Part shown: in pieces, positions 52,702 to 61,274 of the stretch | How positions within the stretch are numbered: position 1 is the first letter of the stretch | How the letters are laid out: each line of letters begins with the position of its first letter | From: Azoarcus sp. | GTDB lineage: Bacteria > Pseudomonadota > Gammaproteobacteria > Burkholderiales > Rhodocyclaceae | DNA: 64,000 nucleotides | Direction: 5' to 3' | Assembly (NCBI GenBank): GCA_030604735.1 | Contig: JAUVVG010000026.1 | Span: 1 to 64,000 of the forward strand | Notes under the pieces: model-generated | What the model was told of the DNA's origin: nothing | What the model saw: only the letters and a program-made list of their open reading frames with translations | Database searches by the model: none | Program-made: the position numbers and the translations under genes

Positions 52702-53562
52702 ATGGACTTCATGACTGGCATGGCGCGCCGCACCGTCCAGGCGAATGGAATCAAGGTCAACCTCTGGGTCGGCGGAGAAGGCCCGCCGGTGCTGCTTCTC
52801 CACGGCTGGCCGCAGACCGCCCAGATGTGGCACCGGATCGCTCCCCGACTCGCCGAGCAATACACAGTCGTCTGCCCCGACCTGCGCGGCTATGGCGACA
52901 CCGACAAACCGCGCGACGGCTACGACAAGAAGACCATGGGGCGCGACATGCACGGGGTCATGCAGGCGTTGGGGCACCCGGTCTACGCCGTAGTCGGTCA
53001 TGACCGCGGGGGACGCGTCGGTCACCGGCAGGCACTGGACTTCCCCGCGGCAGTCACCCGCCTGTGCGTCCTCGATATCGTGCCGACACACACCGTGTTC
53101 GCGCAGACCGATCGCCATCTCGCCGCCGCCTACTGGCACTGGTTCTTCTTCCAGGCGCCGGACCTGCCGGAAGCGATGATCTCAGCCGCACCCGAGGCTT
53201 TTCTCCGTCATGTCTTCCGCGCGCTGTCCTTTCATGCCGGCGCGATCGAAGAGCCCCTGATCCGCGAGTACCTTCGCGCTTTCACCCTTCCCGGCACCCT
53301 CCGCGCCACGCTGGAAGACTACCGCGCTGCCGCGACGCTCGATTTCGAGGACGACGCGCGCGACCTTGCCCTGCGTGTAAGGTGCCCGGTGCTCACCATC
53401 TGGGGCGAGTTCGGCAAGATGCACGGCTTGTTCGACGTCCTGGCCACCTGGGAGGAGAAGGCTGACAACGTCACCGGGCATGCCCTGCCCTGCGGACATT
53501 TCATCCCGGAAGAGGCGCCCGAGGCCCTGCTCGCCGACCTGCAGGCCTTTCTATCCGCTTGA
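52702..53562 (+). CDS. Haloacetate dehalogenase-like alpha/beta hydrolase
   Basis: The 286-residue hydrolase has the oxyanion motif LLLHGWPQTAQMW, the nucleophile Asp101 in GHDRGGRVGHRQALD, the acid Asp125 in LDIVPT and the base His266 in PCGHFIPEE. Arg102 and Arg105 after the nucleophile and the His-Trp pair in YWHWFFF (146-147) match the carboxylate and halide pocket of fluoroacetate dehalogenases. Hydrolysis of a 2-halo acid is thus likely, but epoxide hydrolases share much of this; activity is not proven. AGGAG lies upstream of the ATG. Confidence 0.88.
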   Translation: MDFMTGMARRTVQANGIKVNLWVGGEGPPVLLLHGWPQTAQMWHRIAPRLAEQYTVVCPDLRGYGDTDKPRDGYDKKTMGRDMHGVMQALGHPVYAVVGHDRGGRVGHRQALDFPAAVTRLCVLDIVPTHTVFAQTDRHLAAAYWHWFFFQAPDLPEAMISAAPEAFLRHVFRALSFHAGAIEEPLIREYLRAFTLPGTLRATLEDYRAAATLDFEDDARDLALRVRCPVLTIWGEFGKMHGLFDVLATWEEKADNVTGHALPCGHFIPEEAPEALLADLQAFLSA

Positions 53563-53604
53563 GCAGCCCGAACAGAACACTGTCCTGCCTGACACCGTCA
53601 CGCA

Positions 53605-53660
53605 GCGGGATCGATGGCCATTGTCATCTCGACCAACCCATGAGTGACAGCTCGATGTCC
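53605..53660 (+). pseudogene. Fragment of a second dihydropyrimidinase
   Basis: The 56 bases translate as [19 protein letters not shown], matching the metal-binding region [19 protein letters not shown] of hydA (49176-49231) with 45 of 56 bases alike by eye. Most differences are third-codon changes, so this came from a diverged homologue rather than a recent copy. The rest of the gene is gone. The fragment overlaps the 3' end of the RES toxin gene in antisense. Confidence 0.75.
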
Positions 53661-54340
53661 AGCCAGGTCACACCGGGTCGCTTCTCGACGATGATCCGCT
53701 CGCCGACCAGCCGGTAGCTCAGCTGGCAGCTCATGCGTGGATCGGACAGCACCGCTGGGTTGAATACCACGTAGTTCTCCCCGGCCGGGTATCGCACCGA
53801 AGGGATCAGCAGGCCGGGATGGCCTTCGCGATGAATCCGCGCGCCAACCGACTGGGCGTACGCATAGTCGGTTTGGTGGGCGAGCGCCGGAAAGTCTCCG
53901 ACGCTTTGCCGGAAGTCGAGCAACGCGGCATTGCACGCCACCAGATAGACCTTTCGCTCGCCGACGACGGGCTCCGTCTCGAAGCCGGCATCGGTGAGAA
54001 GGCCGTGATACCAGTGGTAGGCCGTCTCATACACGGTCGCCTCGACCGAATCGCAGCCGTACCAGGCGCCGAAACTTCCGTCCGAGAAGCGGCTGACGCG
54101 CCAGTTGGCGAATGGCCAGCGGATGGCGTTGAACCACGCCGCGTCCTCGAACGGACGGTCGATGATCGGCGTGTGTGACCGGTAGGGCGGCGGCTTGACC
54201 ACATCCTCGACCTGTTGCGCGAGCAGCCACTCGGCTGGATCGTCGGTGAGATCGTCGAACAAATCCTGCGACGCGCGCAGTGACACGATGTTGCGAAGGA
54301 CATCGCGATGCACGTCGGCGAGCGTGAGTCGTGAGAACAA
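53624..54340 (-). CDS. RES-domain toxin (NAD+ phosphorylase type)
   Basis: A 238-residue RES-family toxin that in characterised relatives destroys cellular NAD+. Typical stretches are [40 protein letters not shown] and the Arg/Tyr/Glu region [20 protein letters not shown]. The start is uncertain: TTG 54340 gives the family-like [17 protein letters not shown], 20 bases after the antitoxin stop; a GTG at 54421 would overlap the antitoxin. The final residues ([11 protein letters not shown]) are read from the antisense of the hydantoinase fragment, so the C-terminus is atypical. Confidence 0.85.
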   Translation of the reverse strand: MFSRLTLADVHRDVLRNIVSLRASQDLFDDLTDDPAEWLLAQQVEDVVKPPPYRSHTPIIDRPFEDAAWFNAIRWPFANWRVSRFSDGSFGAWYGCDSVEATVYETAYHWYHGLLTDAGFETEPVVGERKVYLVACNAALLDFRQSVGDFPALAHQTDYAYAQSVGARIHREGHPGLLIPSVRYPAGENYVVFNPAVLSDPRMSCQLSYRLVGERIIVEKRPGVTWLDIELSLMGWSR

Positions 54341-54360
54341 CCGATCCGCCCCGCCGCTCC

Positions 54361-54756
54361 CTATACGCCGCGCGCGCGATCGAGATAGGCGCGCACCATC
54401 AACAAGCCGGCAAAGCCCCACTCCTTGATCACATCGACCGGCGTCAGGTTGTCGAAGGCCTTGTTCCGGGTCGACATCCAGCGGTACGCGAGATCACGGT
54501 TTTGCGGAAACAGCAGTCGCAGACTCTTGTGGATGCCGAGTAGATGCCCGACACGCTCGAACTGATCGCGACTCGTGCCGATGGGCTCGCCCTTGCGATA
54601 GCGCGCCAGCGCTGCCCGGTTGCTCGCGGCCACTCCCAGCAGCGCGGCCTGGTCCTCGGTGCTCAGCTTCCAGTGATCGAGCAAGGTCATGACCATCTTC
54701 GCCAACGCCCCGCGATCCTCCGAGGCCGTCGATTGTCGTTCCAGCATGGCGCTCAT
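54361..54756 (-). CDS. Xre/MbcA/ParS-type antitoxin
   Basis: The 131-residue partner of the RES toxin. The Xre-like helix-turn-helix region reads [20 protein letters not shown], and the C-terminal DUF2384 part has [19 protein letters not shown] and [20 protein letters not shown], which binds the toxin. AAGGAGG stands seven bases before ATG 54756; the adjacent ATG at 54759 is closer than ideal. It precedes the toxin in one operon. Confidence 0.9.
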   Translation of the reverse strand: MSAMLERQSTASEDRGALAKMVMTLLDHWKLSTEDQAALLGVAASNRAALARYRKGEPIGTSRDQFERVGHLLGIHKSLRLLFPQNRDLAYRWMSTRNKAFDNLTPVDVIKEWGFAGLLMVRAYLDRARGV

Positions 54757-54805
54757 CATGGGGCCTCCTTCGGGCATCTGGTTCATGGAGTGATCGTAGC
54801 ATTGC

Positions 54806-54849
54806 GTTTCTTTCGAAACAAATAGTGAAGTTATAGAAACACTCACTAT
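54806..54849. promoter_or_regulatory. Operator region of the RES/Xre module
   Basis: Two palindromes lie upstream of the antitoxin: GTTTC-TTTC-GAAAC (54806-54819) and ATAGTGA...TCACTAT (54822-54828 and 54843-54849). A minus-strand TATAAC lies between the arms of the second. This is the expected place for autoregulation by the Xre antitoxin. Confidence 0.5.
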
Positions 54850-55000
54850 CATCGACGCGTACACCATGCCCCCGTGCAGGGCCGGCATGTTCGGCCACGC
54901 GCGTGAATCGGCGCGAGTCTCTCCCTTTTCGTATCCTCTTCCGTTTGCACGGCGCGCCGACTGCGGTAGGCTCCGCACTTTTACACAAGGAGTCACCCAC

Positions 55001-55282
55001 ATGGCCAAAGCCACCGCCCGCCACATCCTCGTCGCCACCGAAGCCAAGTGCCTGGAGCTGAAAACCGCCATCGAAGGCGGGGCCGACTTTGCCCAGATCG
55101 CCAAAGAGAATTCGTCCTGCCCGTCCGGCCGCCAGGGGGGTGATCTCGGTTCCTTCGGGCCTGGCCAGATGGTCAAGGAATTCGACACCGTCGTGTTCAG
55201 CGCCCCGCTCAACGAGGTGCAAGGCCCGGTCAAGACCCAGTTCGGCTACCACCTCCTGGAAGTCACCAGCCGCCAGGACTGA
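55001..55282 (+). CDS. ppiC: Parvulin-type peptidyl-prolyl isomerase
   Basis: A 93-residue single-domain parvulin of the PpiC kind, which speeds cis-trans turnover of prolyl bonds in the cytoplasm. It reads [20 protein letters not shown], then [20 protein letters not shown] and [13 protein letters not shown], the full fold. AAGGAG lies eight bases before the ATG; no signal peptide. It is monocistronic. Confidence 0.96.
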   Translation: MAKATARHILVATEAKCLELKTAIEGGADFAQIAKENSSCPSGRQGGDLGSFGPGQMVKEFDTVVFSAPLNEVQGPVKTQFGYHLLEVTSRQD

Positions 55283-55538
55283 GTTCGGTTCGGCGCTTTC
55301 GCAACGCACCGGCCCTCGCGCCGGTGCGCTCTCGAGAAAAAGTACCGCAAGCTATTGTTTTCTTTGCGGACGCCTTACACTGCGCGCAGGGATTTCGATG
55401 CTCGAAAGGCGACAGCGATTTCCGCCCGACACGAGCACGCCCTATTCGATTGGTCGTGCCCGCGCAAAACCACTCTACGCTCGGATGGGCTAGGACTTGA
55501 CTTACTCGATGGCGATGTCGATGGCGCCCCGGCCAACG

Positions 55539-55661
55539 ACGACCGACGAACCGCTCGGCCTTCGGCGTGAAAATGCGAATATCGAAGGTTGCAGTATCGG
55601 CCTGCGGACGGAAGACGAAGACCGTTTCGCTCAGATTCAGCTCGCCTGCGACCCTCTGCAT
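55539..55661 (-). pseudogene. Fragment of a PhzF-family protein
   Basis: The minus frame reads MQRVAGELNLSETVFVFRP and DIRIFTPKAERF, matching residues about 30-70 of PhzF-like isomerases (ANEMNLSETVF..., RIFTPxxELPFAGHP). It then loses the expected GHP motif and the frame becomes junk. No other part of the gene is nearby. It abuts the MBL fragment directly. Confidence 0.6.
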
Positions 55662-56163
55662 GGCCGCTGGCCAGACGCGTCAGCAGGCGGTCGGTCATGC
55701 CGCGCGCAGGTTGCAGGTGGCTGCCCAGCACGATCTCGGCGTCCAGCGCCTGTACCCGGTCGAACACATTACGCAGCGACGCACGATCGACCCACTGCAA
55801 CCAGGGCGCGTCCACGCTGGTCCACAGACGCATGCCGTCGCGCAGCGTGGCAGCATCGATCTGGGCCGCGTCCTCGACGACCGCGGGCTGCACCGCCCCG
55901 AAACTGTCCGCGCTGAAGAACGCCCTGGATCGCGTGTCGAACAGGCCGGTGGTCTCGGGCGCATCGAAGGTCGGCGGCACGATGGCAACCAGGCCGCGGT
56001 CGCCAACATCCAGCGTCTGACCGGGGTTGATCAACCAGGCGCGGTCCTGCGGCAAACCCAGAAGCCCCGTCTTGCCCATGCCCAGACAGGTGGTGACGAT
56101 GCGCGCCTGCGGGGCACATTCCAGCACGGCCGTCAGGTTGCCGATGTGGTCGGGCTGGCGCGG
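55654..56163 (-). pseudogene. Truncated metallo-beta-lactamase-fold hydrolase
   Basis: About 170 codons remain: PDHIGNLTAVLECAPQARI, FFSADSFGAVQPAVVEDA and EIVLGSHLQPARG are recognisable MBL-fold stretches of the flavodiiron/rubredoxin-oxidoreductase-like kind. The N-terminal third is lost: the HxHxDH motif starts only at its PDH end (QPDHIGN), and no start codon of sense remains. The C-terminus runs into the PhzF fragment. Almost certainly inactive. Confidence 0.65.
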
Positions 56164-56189
56164 CATCCGCCACCGCCGGTTCCCGCCAT

Positions 56190-56448
56190 GACGGAGAAGA
56201 CCGACGAAGTCGAAGCATTGCGCGCACTGTATGCCTACTACCGCGGCACCGAGCGAATGGGGGTGGTGTCGTATCGCGACGTCGAACTGGTGCCGGCGAA
56301 CTGGCACCTACTCGTGCCGTGTCATCACCTGTTGATCGAGATTACAAGCATTGTGGGAGTTGACTGCGCCCTTGGGGAGATAGGCGATCAACTCCCGGAG
56401 GCGTTACGCAAGGTGAGCGATAGACAGAACTCATCGAAATCTTCGTAG
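56190..56448 (+). pseudogene. Possible short gene fragment of unknown family
   Basis: From ATG 56190 a frame with GC-rich third positions reads MTEKTDEVEALRALYAYYRG, ERMGVVSYRDVELVPANWHL and LVPCHHLLIE, up to about 56341. After that, codon use changes and the frame looks random to its stop at 56448. I do not recognise the family. It lies head to head with the MBL remnant and is probably another broken gene. Confidence 0.3.
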
Positions 56449-56495
56449 AACTGCCTTTTCGCCCGAGTCGGTGCGTTAACTTGATGAGCGCGCGC

Positions 56496-56858
56496 CTACC
56501 CGATGCGTTCTATCCGGCCCCTCCCTTCCAGCCCGCGCTGAACGAGTCCGCTCGATTGAGGACCCAATGCTCGAAGCAGTCGCTGCCCCCACCCGTGCCT
56601 GTCATGCACACTGAGCCCGGGACACTTCATACGCTGCAACAGGAACTCGGCCCCGTTTCTTGACGACAGTACGGTGCTCGTTGCCAGTGCCAGCTCAAAC
56701 GTGCGCCCCGCGGTGAGTACGATGTCGCGTGCGTCTCCGTACTGAGTGATCCACAGGGAACCTCGGCGACACTGGATCTCGATCCCTGCAGCGTGTTCCA
56801 GGACCAAGGATTCGCCGGGTGCCAAGCGGAGTACCTTCAAGGTCGTATTCATGTCCAT
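56496..56858 (-). CDS. DUF2917 protein
   Basis: The 120-residue protein has the DUF2917 pattern LRLAPGESLVLEHAAGIEIQ and RRGSLWITQYGDARDIVLTA, a small beta-rich cupin-like fold of unknown function. The last ~35 residues (GWGQRLLRALGPQSSGL...) look unrelated. GGAG lies six bases before ATG 56858. It diverges from the LysR gene, a pairing seen in other betaproteobacteria. Confidence 0.8.
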   Translation of the reverse strand: MDMNTTLKVLRLAPGESLVLEHAAGIEIQCRRGSLWITQYGDARDIVLTAGRTFELALATSTVLSSRNGAEFLLQRMKCPGLSVHDRHGWGQRLLRALGPQSSGLVQRGLEGRGRIERIG

Positions 56859-56923
56859 CGCGCTCTCCGTCAAGGCCTATAAGAATGCTTAAAGTGCATT
56901 CATACGAGTTGTCTCGATCAGAG

Positions 56924-56938
56924 TATCGTCTTACGATA
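56924..56938. promoter_or_regulatory. Palindrome in the DUF2917-LysR gap
   Basis: TATCGT-CTT-ACGATA is a perfect 6-bp inverted repeat. It would overlap the first possible start codon of the LysR gene (56938), which supports the later start at 56986 and suggests an autoregulatory site between the divergent genes. Confidence 0.45.
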
Positions 56939-56985
56939 TGGCACTATCAAACGGTCTTTTTGCATGCAATGGATGCGTAAAAGCC

Positions 56986-57885
56986 ATGGATAGAACACTG
57001 CTAGATCTTCCCCCGCTCGATCCGCTCCGTGGCTTTGTCGCAGCAGCACGGCACCTGAGCTTCACACGCGCGGCGGATGAACTTTGCCTGACTCAGTCGG
57101 CAATCAGCCGACAAGTACAGGCTCTCGAGTCCGCGCTGGGGGTGCGTTTGTTCGTGCGCCGCGTAAGAAGTCTCACGCTGACGCCCGAGGGAGCACGTCT
57201 GTCCGTGGCTGCACGGAGCTGGCTGAGTGACTACGCAAGCCTCTCTGCTTCGCTACGCGAGCCGGATTCACGTCCGGTGACCGTGACCGCGTCAATCAGC
57301 ATCGCCGCATTGTGGCTGGTGCCGCGGTTGGCGCGTTTTCAAGACCAGTATCCCGGAATCGACGTCAGACTCGACGCCACCAATCGGATTGTCGATATGG
57401 GTCGGGACGGGATCGACCTTGCGATCCGCTACTGCGCTGACCGCGACGCTCCTGCCGGGGCGCGGCGGCTGTTCGGCGAAACGGTCGTCCCCGTCGCAAG
57501 CCCGGCACTTGCATCCGCACCCCTGGATCGGGACACGTTGCCCGCGTCGGTGCTTCTTGACTACGACGATCCACACTACCCGTGGTTACGGTGGGATGGC
57601 TGGCTCGCGGCGATTGGACTTGACAAGACTCGTCCGCGCGCAGTCCTTACGTTCAGCCATTATGACCAGCTCATTCAGGCGGCAGTTGCCGGGCAAGGCA
57701 TCGCGATCGGCCGCACGGAACTAGTGTCGGATCTGATCGCTAATGGAAGCCTGGACGTCGTCGGAGCAGCTCATCGCACTGTTGAAGGTCGCAGTTTCTG
57801 GCTCGTAGCGACTGGGGATGTGCAACGACCTGAGGTTGCGCAGTTCGCACGCTGGGTAGAGGAAGAGGCCCACCCACGCGCGTAA
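56986..57885 (+). CDS. LysR-family transcriptional regulator
   Basis: The 299-residue regulator has the winged HTH at about 10-70 (DPLRGFVAAARHLSFTRAAD, LTQSAISRQVQALESALGVR) and a GcvA-like effector domain (TASISIAALWLVPRLARFQD, GIDLAIRYC). I take ATG 56986 because an earlier ATG at 56938 overlaps a palindrome and adds an unrelated N-terminus. It is like the second LysR protein encoded at 58999-59910, so the two probably arose by duplication. The 242 bases after it show no gene. Confidence 0.92.
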   Translation: MDRTLLDLPPLDPLRGFVAAARHLSFTRAADELCLTQSAISRQVQALESALGVRLFVRRVRSLTLTPEGARLSVAARSWLSDYASLSASLREPDSRPVTVTASISIAALWLVPRLARFQDQYPGIDVRLDATNRIVDMGRDGIDLAIRYCADRDAPAGARRLFGETVVPVASPALASAPLDRDTLPASVLLDYDDPHYPWLRWDGWLAAIGLDKTRPRAVLTFSHYDQLIQAAVAGQGIAIGRTELVSDLIANGSLDVVGAAHRTVEGRSFWLVATGDVQRPEVAQFARWVEEEAHPRA

Positions 57886-58127
57886 TCATGCGTGAAGCGA
57901 AGGACCTACGCTGTCGCGAAGGGCCCACCAACGCTGGGTCCGAATGCGAAGCCACGATGGACATGATCAAATCCGCTCAGGTGCGTATCGCGCACGACAA
58001 CCCTGAAGCGAACCTGGGTCTCTTCGAGTCGAGCCCATATCGTTGCAAGAGGCGGCACGAACGAGCCATGCATGGGGCCTTGCCGAGAAACCTGCTTCGA
58101 TCCATCGATCCTCGATCGAGGGCATGT

Positions 58128-58742
58128 TCAGCGTGTCGAATCTTCGCGCGCTTTCAGCGCATCGCCGATCGCATCCTCCAGGCGATCGTTCCCCCAGTAC
58201 ATCTGGCCGCTGACAAAGAAGGTCGGGGCACCGAAGATGCCCCGACCTTCTGCAGCCTCGGTCTGTGAGCGAAGTCGAGCCTTGGTCACTTCGGCCTGCG
58301 CCGCACCAATGAGCTGTTCGGCATCCAGCCCCAGCTCGTTCAGAACCTCACGCATGGTATCGGGCGAGTCGATATTGCGATCCTCCGCGAAATTCATGAG
58401 CATCACTCTCCTCGTGAATGCCCCTATCCAGGGTTCGTTGCTCCCGAGGGTCGCCAGTCGCATCGGCAAAAGGGCGCGGCGCGGAAACTCGCTGGGCCGT
58501 TGCCACGGAACACCGTACTTGCGGCATTGCCTAACCATGTCCTCCCACATGTATGCCCCCTTGCGTGCTTGCAGCACGAACGGTGACGTTTCCCATCCAA
58601 ACGACTTGAAGATCGGTCCCAGCAAGAATGGCCTCCAGCGCACGGCGAGTCCGTTCCCCTGTGCCAGTGACTCGATCCGCATTGCGCTCAGATAACTGTA
58701 GTTGCTCCCGAACTCGTACCAAAATTCGATTTCCTTGTTCAT
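58128..58742 (-). CDS. DsbA-family 2-hydroxychromene-2-carboxylate isomerase-like protein
   Basis: A 204-residue thioredoxin-fold protein of the HCCA-isomerase/kappa-GST type. It reads IEFWYEFGSNYSYLSAMRIE at the N-terminus, where Ser replaces the DsbA cysteine as the glutathione-activating residue, and GIFGAPTFFVSGQMYWGNDR at the C-terminus. Family members isomerise aromatic-ring cleavage products with glutathione. A second homologue lies at 61610. It may be regulated by the adjacent LysR protein. Confidence 0.92.
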   Translation of the reverse strand: MNKEIEFWYEFGSNYSYLSAMRIESLAQGNGLAVRWRPFLLGPIFKSFGWETSPFVLQARKGAYMWEDMVRQCRKYGVPWQRPSEFPRRALLPMRLATLGSNEPWIGAFTRRVMLMNFAEDRNIDSPDTMREVLNELGLDAEQLIGAAQAEVTKARLRSQTEAAEGRGIFGAPTFFVSGQMYWGNDRLEDAIGDALKAREDSTR

Positions 58743-58998
58743 GGCTTCGCAAGTCTCAATGGAAGGTCACGAGGCAACGCACTCGAAGGACGATTTCGCA
58801 TGAGAGGTCTCGTGGATCGTGGCCAAGTTTGCGCTCCTTCGCAGCTACCCGGCGTTGAAACCCGTGCTTCATTGCACGGCGTACGGAGCCGTATTTGATC
58901 GCGATCGAAGACTCCGTTCAAACGTTGATTCTGCAGGAATCGCATGCACTGGACGCATGCGGTTCAGGGGTGCTCCTGAGAAGCGCTTGGCCGCCGAT

Positions 58999-59910
58999 TC
59001 AAGAACCCTGTGATCCCGAGGCCTCCGACTCGATCCATTCAGCCAAGCACTGCACGTCCTTCCTGGGGCTCGCTTCCGCCCGAATGAGCCAGTACCCGTA
59101 GCCCGGTGAGAGGTCGATCTCCCTGCCCAATCCGATCAGGCGTCCGTCGGCAAGCATGGACTGCACGAGCGGGATGCGTCCGAGTGCGATACCCTGCCCC
59201 GCAACGGCCGCCTGGATCACCTGGTCGTATTGATTGAAACGAAGCACGGCCTTGGGTCGCACCTGCCCGAATCCCGCCGCATCAAGAAAGGACGACCACC
59301 CGAGCCAGGGATGGATCGCATCGTCGAATTCGATAAGCACCTGTGCTTCGATCGCCTCCGCGGACTCCAGGCGCACCAGGCCGAGACTGGGGTGGGCCAC
59401 GGGCACGACCGATTCCGAGAAGAGCTGCCTGGCCCCCTCCGGGGCACCGGAGGCACTGCAATAACGGATGGCCAGATCGATATTCTCGGCACGCATGTCC
59501 AGCAGCTTGTTGTTGGTCGAGAACCTGACATCGACAGTAGGATACTGGCGCTGAAACCCGACTAGCCGCGGCAGAAGCCACAGAGTCGTGACACCGATGC
59601 TTGCCGTGATCGTCACCGGCATCCCCTCACGCGCCGAACCGAGGGTGGCAAGTACGTCCTGTATTTGCTGTAGCGCGCTGTCGGCAACGCGAAATAGCCG
59701 CTCGCCCTCGGGCGTGAACGCAATGGCGCGATACTTTCGGACCAACAGTGCAGTTCCCAGCATTTCCTCGAGCGCATTGATCTGACGGCTGACGGCAGAC
59801 TGGCTCAGGCAGAGATCCCGGGCCGCCTCCGTAATGCTCATTCTCCGACCCGCTGCGACAAAACCACGCAACTGGTCGAGCGAAACCAATCGAGAAAGCG
59901 GTACTGACAT
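58999..59910 (-). CDS. LysR-family transcriptional regulator
   Basis: A 303-residue GcvA-like regulator: HTH with LDQLRGFVAAGRRMSITEAA and LSQSAVSRQINALEEMLGTA, effector domain with TASIGVTTLWLLPRLVGFQR and NIDLAIRYC. It diverges from the MFS carrier gene across about 110 bases, the classic layout for control of that carrier and the following isomerase gene. The C-terminal region is closely similar in plan to the LysR at 56986. Confidence 0.94.
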   Translation of the reverse strand: MSVPLSRLVSLDQLRGFVAAGRRMSITEAARDLCLSQSAVSRQINALEEMLGTALLVRKYRAIAFTPEGERLFRVADSALQQIQDVLATLGSAREGMPVTITASIGVTTLWLLPRLVGFQRQYPTVDVRFSTNNKLLDMRAENIDLAIRYCSASGAPEGARQLFSESVVPVAHPSLGLVRLESAEAIEAQVLIEFDDAIHPWLGWSSFLDAAGFGQVRPKAVLRFNQYDQVIQAAVAGQGIALGRIPLVQSMLADGRLIGLGREIDLSPGYGYWLIRAEASPRKDVQCLAEWIESEASGSQGS

Positions 59911-60020
59911 GCGTCCACCTCATGCTTCACCTGCACAAATATTGCTTGAGCTTCCCTTTCAAAGAGCACTAACGTCGCCGCATGCAAGACATACGTTTTC
60001 ATGCTACGAGAGCGAGACAC

Positions 60021-61274
60021 ATGCGCGCAACACAAGTTCGCATAGAGCAAGAGAGGGGCCGCCGACAAGCTCGACACATACTCGCCGCTGTCATTCTCGG
60101 CGGAGTACTCATGGGCGTTGCACTGGGCACAAGACATGTGCAGGGCCTTTTCCTGGTTCCCATGACCGTCGATCGCAGTTGGACACGCGAGGCCTTCGGG
60201 TTCGCGATCGCCCTTCAGAATCTGGTGTGGGGCCTTGCTCAACCTATCAGCGGCATGATCGCAGATCGTTTCGGTTCGGTTCGCGTCATCGTGGCAGGGG
60301 TGATCCTCTACGTCCTGGGACTGATCGCCATGGCATCGGTCACCACACCGGCCGGACTGGCGCTCGGCGCAGGCCTTGTGATCGGCATCGCCCTCTCCTG
60401 CACATCCTTCGGAGCAATCTATGGCGCCATCAGCCGCATCGTCCCGGAGAGCCGGCGCCCGTGGGCATTGGGCCTGGCAGGTGCCGTGGGGGGTATCGGT
60501 CAGTTCGTCATGGTGCCCACCACACAGGCGCTGATTCATTCTGCCGGATGGATCTCGGCACTCTTGGTACTGGCCCTTCTGATCGCCCTTGCGGCGCCGG
60601 CTGCCATGAGCCTGAACGACCGCAACGCGGCGGATCAGAACGCGGAGACCGGAGCCGGATCGATCCGGCTTGCGGTACGCGAAGCGTTCGCCCACCGCGG
60701 CTTCCTCCTGTTGAACGCCGGCTTCTTTGCGTGCGGATTCCAGTTGGCGTTCATTGCCATTCACTTGCCCGCATACCTCCTGGATCAGGGAATTCCAACC
60801 GCGACCGCGGTCAACGGCCTGGCCATCATTGCCTTCACGAATGTGCTCGGCACCTACTGGTGCGGGCTTCTTGGCGGCCGATACCGTAGAAAGATTCTGC
60901 TGGCGTGGCTGTATCTGGTCCGCTCGACCACCATAGCGCTGTTTACGTTCCTGCCGCTGTCGAGCGCCAGCGTCTATGCATTCTGCGCCGCGATGGGCCT
61001 GATGTGGCTGGGTACGGTACCGCTCACGAACGGTTTGGTATCGCAGGTCTTTGGCGTACGCTACATCTCCACACTGTTCGGGTTCGTCTTTCTCGGTCAC
61101 CAGCTCGGGGCCTTCGCTGGAGCCTGGTTGGGTGGCGTGGTCTTCGACGCCACAGGCTCCTATGAGCCGGTTTGGATCCTGGCCGTACTGGTTGGTGTGC
61201 TGGCTGCAGCGGTTCATTTTCCGATCGACGACGCAAAGCGTTACCCCTTGCCCGCAACGAGTAGCACAAGGTGA
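60021..61274 (+). CDS. MFS transporter, OxlT-like
   Basis: A 417-residue carrier with twelve transmembrane segments. The first loop reads GMIADRFGSVRVIVAG, the MFS signature, and the N-terminal GVLMGVALGTRHVQGLFLVP resembles the oxalate/formate and monocarboxylate group. It probably imports an organic acid. ATG 60021 has GAGAGCGAG upstream and fits the divergent promoter; ATG 59982 is possible. Its TGA overlaps the GTG of a small gene (GTGA). Confidence 0.9.
   Translation: MRATQVRIEQERGRRQARHILAAVILGGVLMGVALGTRHVQGLFLVPMTVDRSWTREAFGFAIALQNLVWGLAQPISGMIADRFGSVRVIVAGVILYVLGLIAMASVTTPAGLALGAGLVIGIALSCTSFGAIYGAISRIVPESRRPWALGLAGAVGGIGQFVMVPTTQALIHSAGWISALLVLALLIALAAPAAMSLNDRNAADQNAETGAGSIRLAVREAFAHRGFLLLNAGFFACGFQLAFIAIHLPAYLLDQGIPTATAVNGLAIIAFTNVLGTYWCGLLGGRYRRKILLAWLYLVRSTTIALFTFLPLSSASVYAFCAAMGLMWLGTVPLTNGLVSQVFGVRYISTLFGFVFLGHQLGAFAGAWLGGVVFDATGSYEPVWILAVLVGVLAAAVHFPIDDAKRYPLPATSSTR

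Noticed and set aside
55375-56307. A 310-codon MBL-fold gene
   Set aside because: Only the middle 170 codons resemble the family; both ends are unrelated sequence and one end is a PhzF fragment. Listed as pseudogenes instead.
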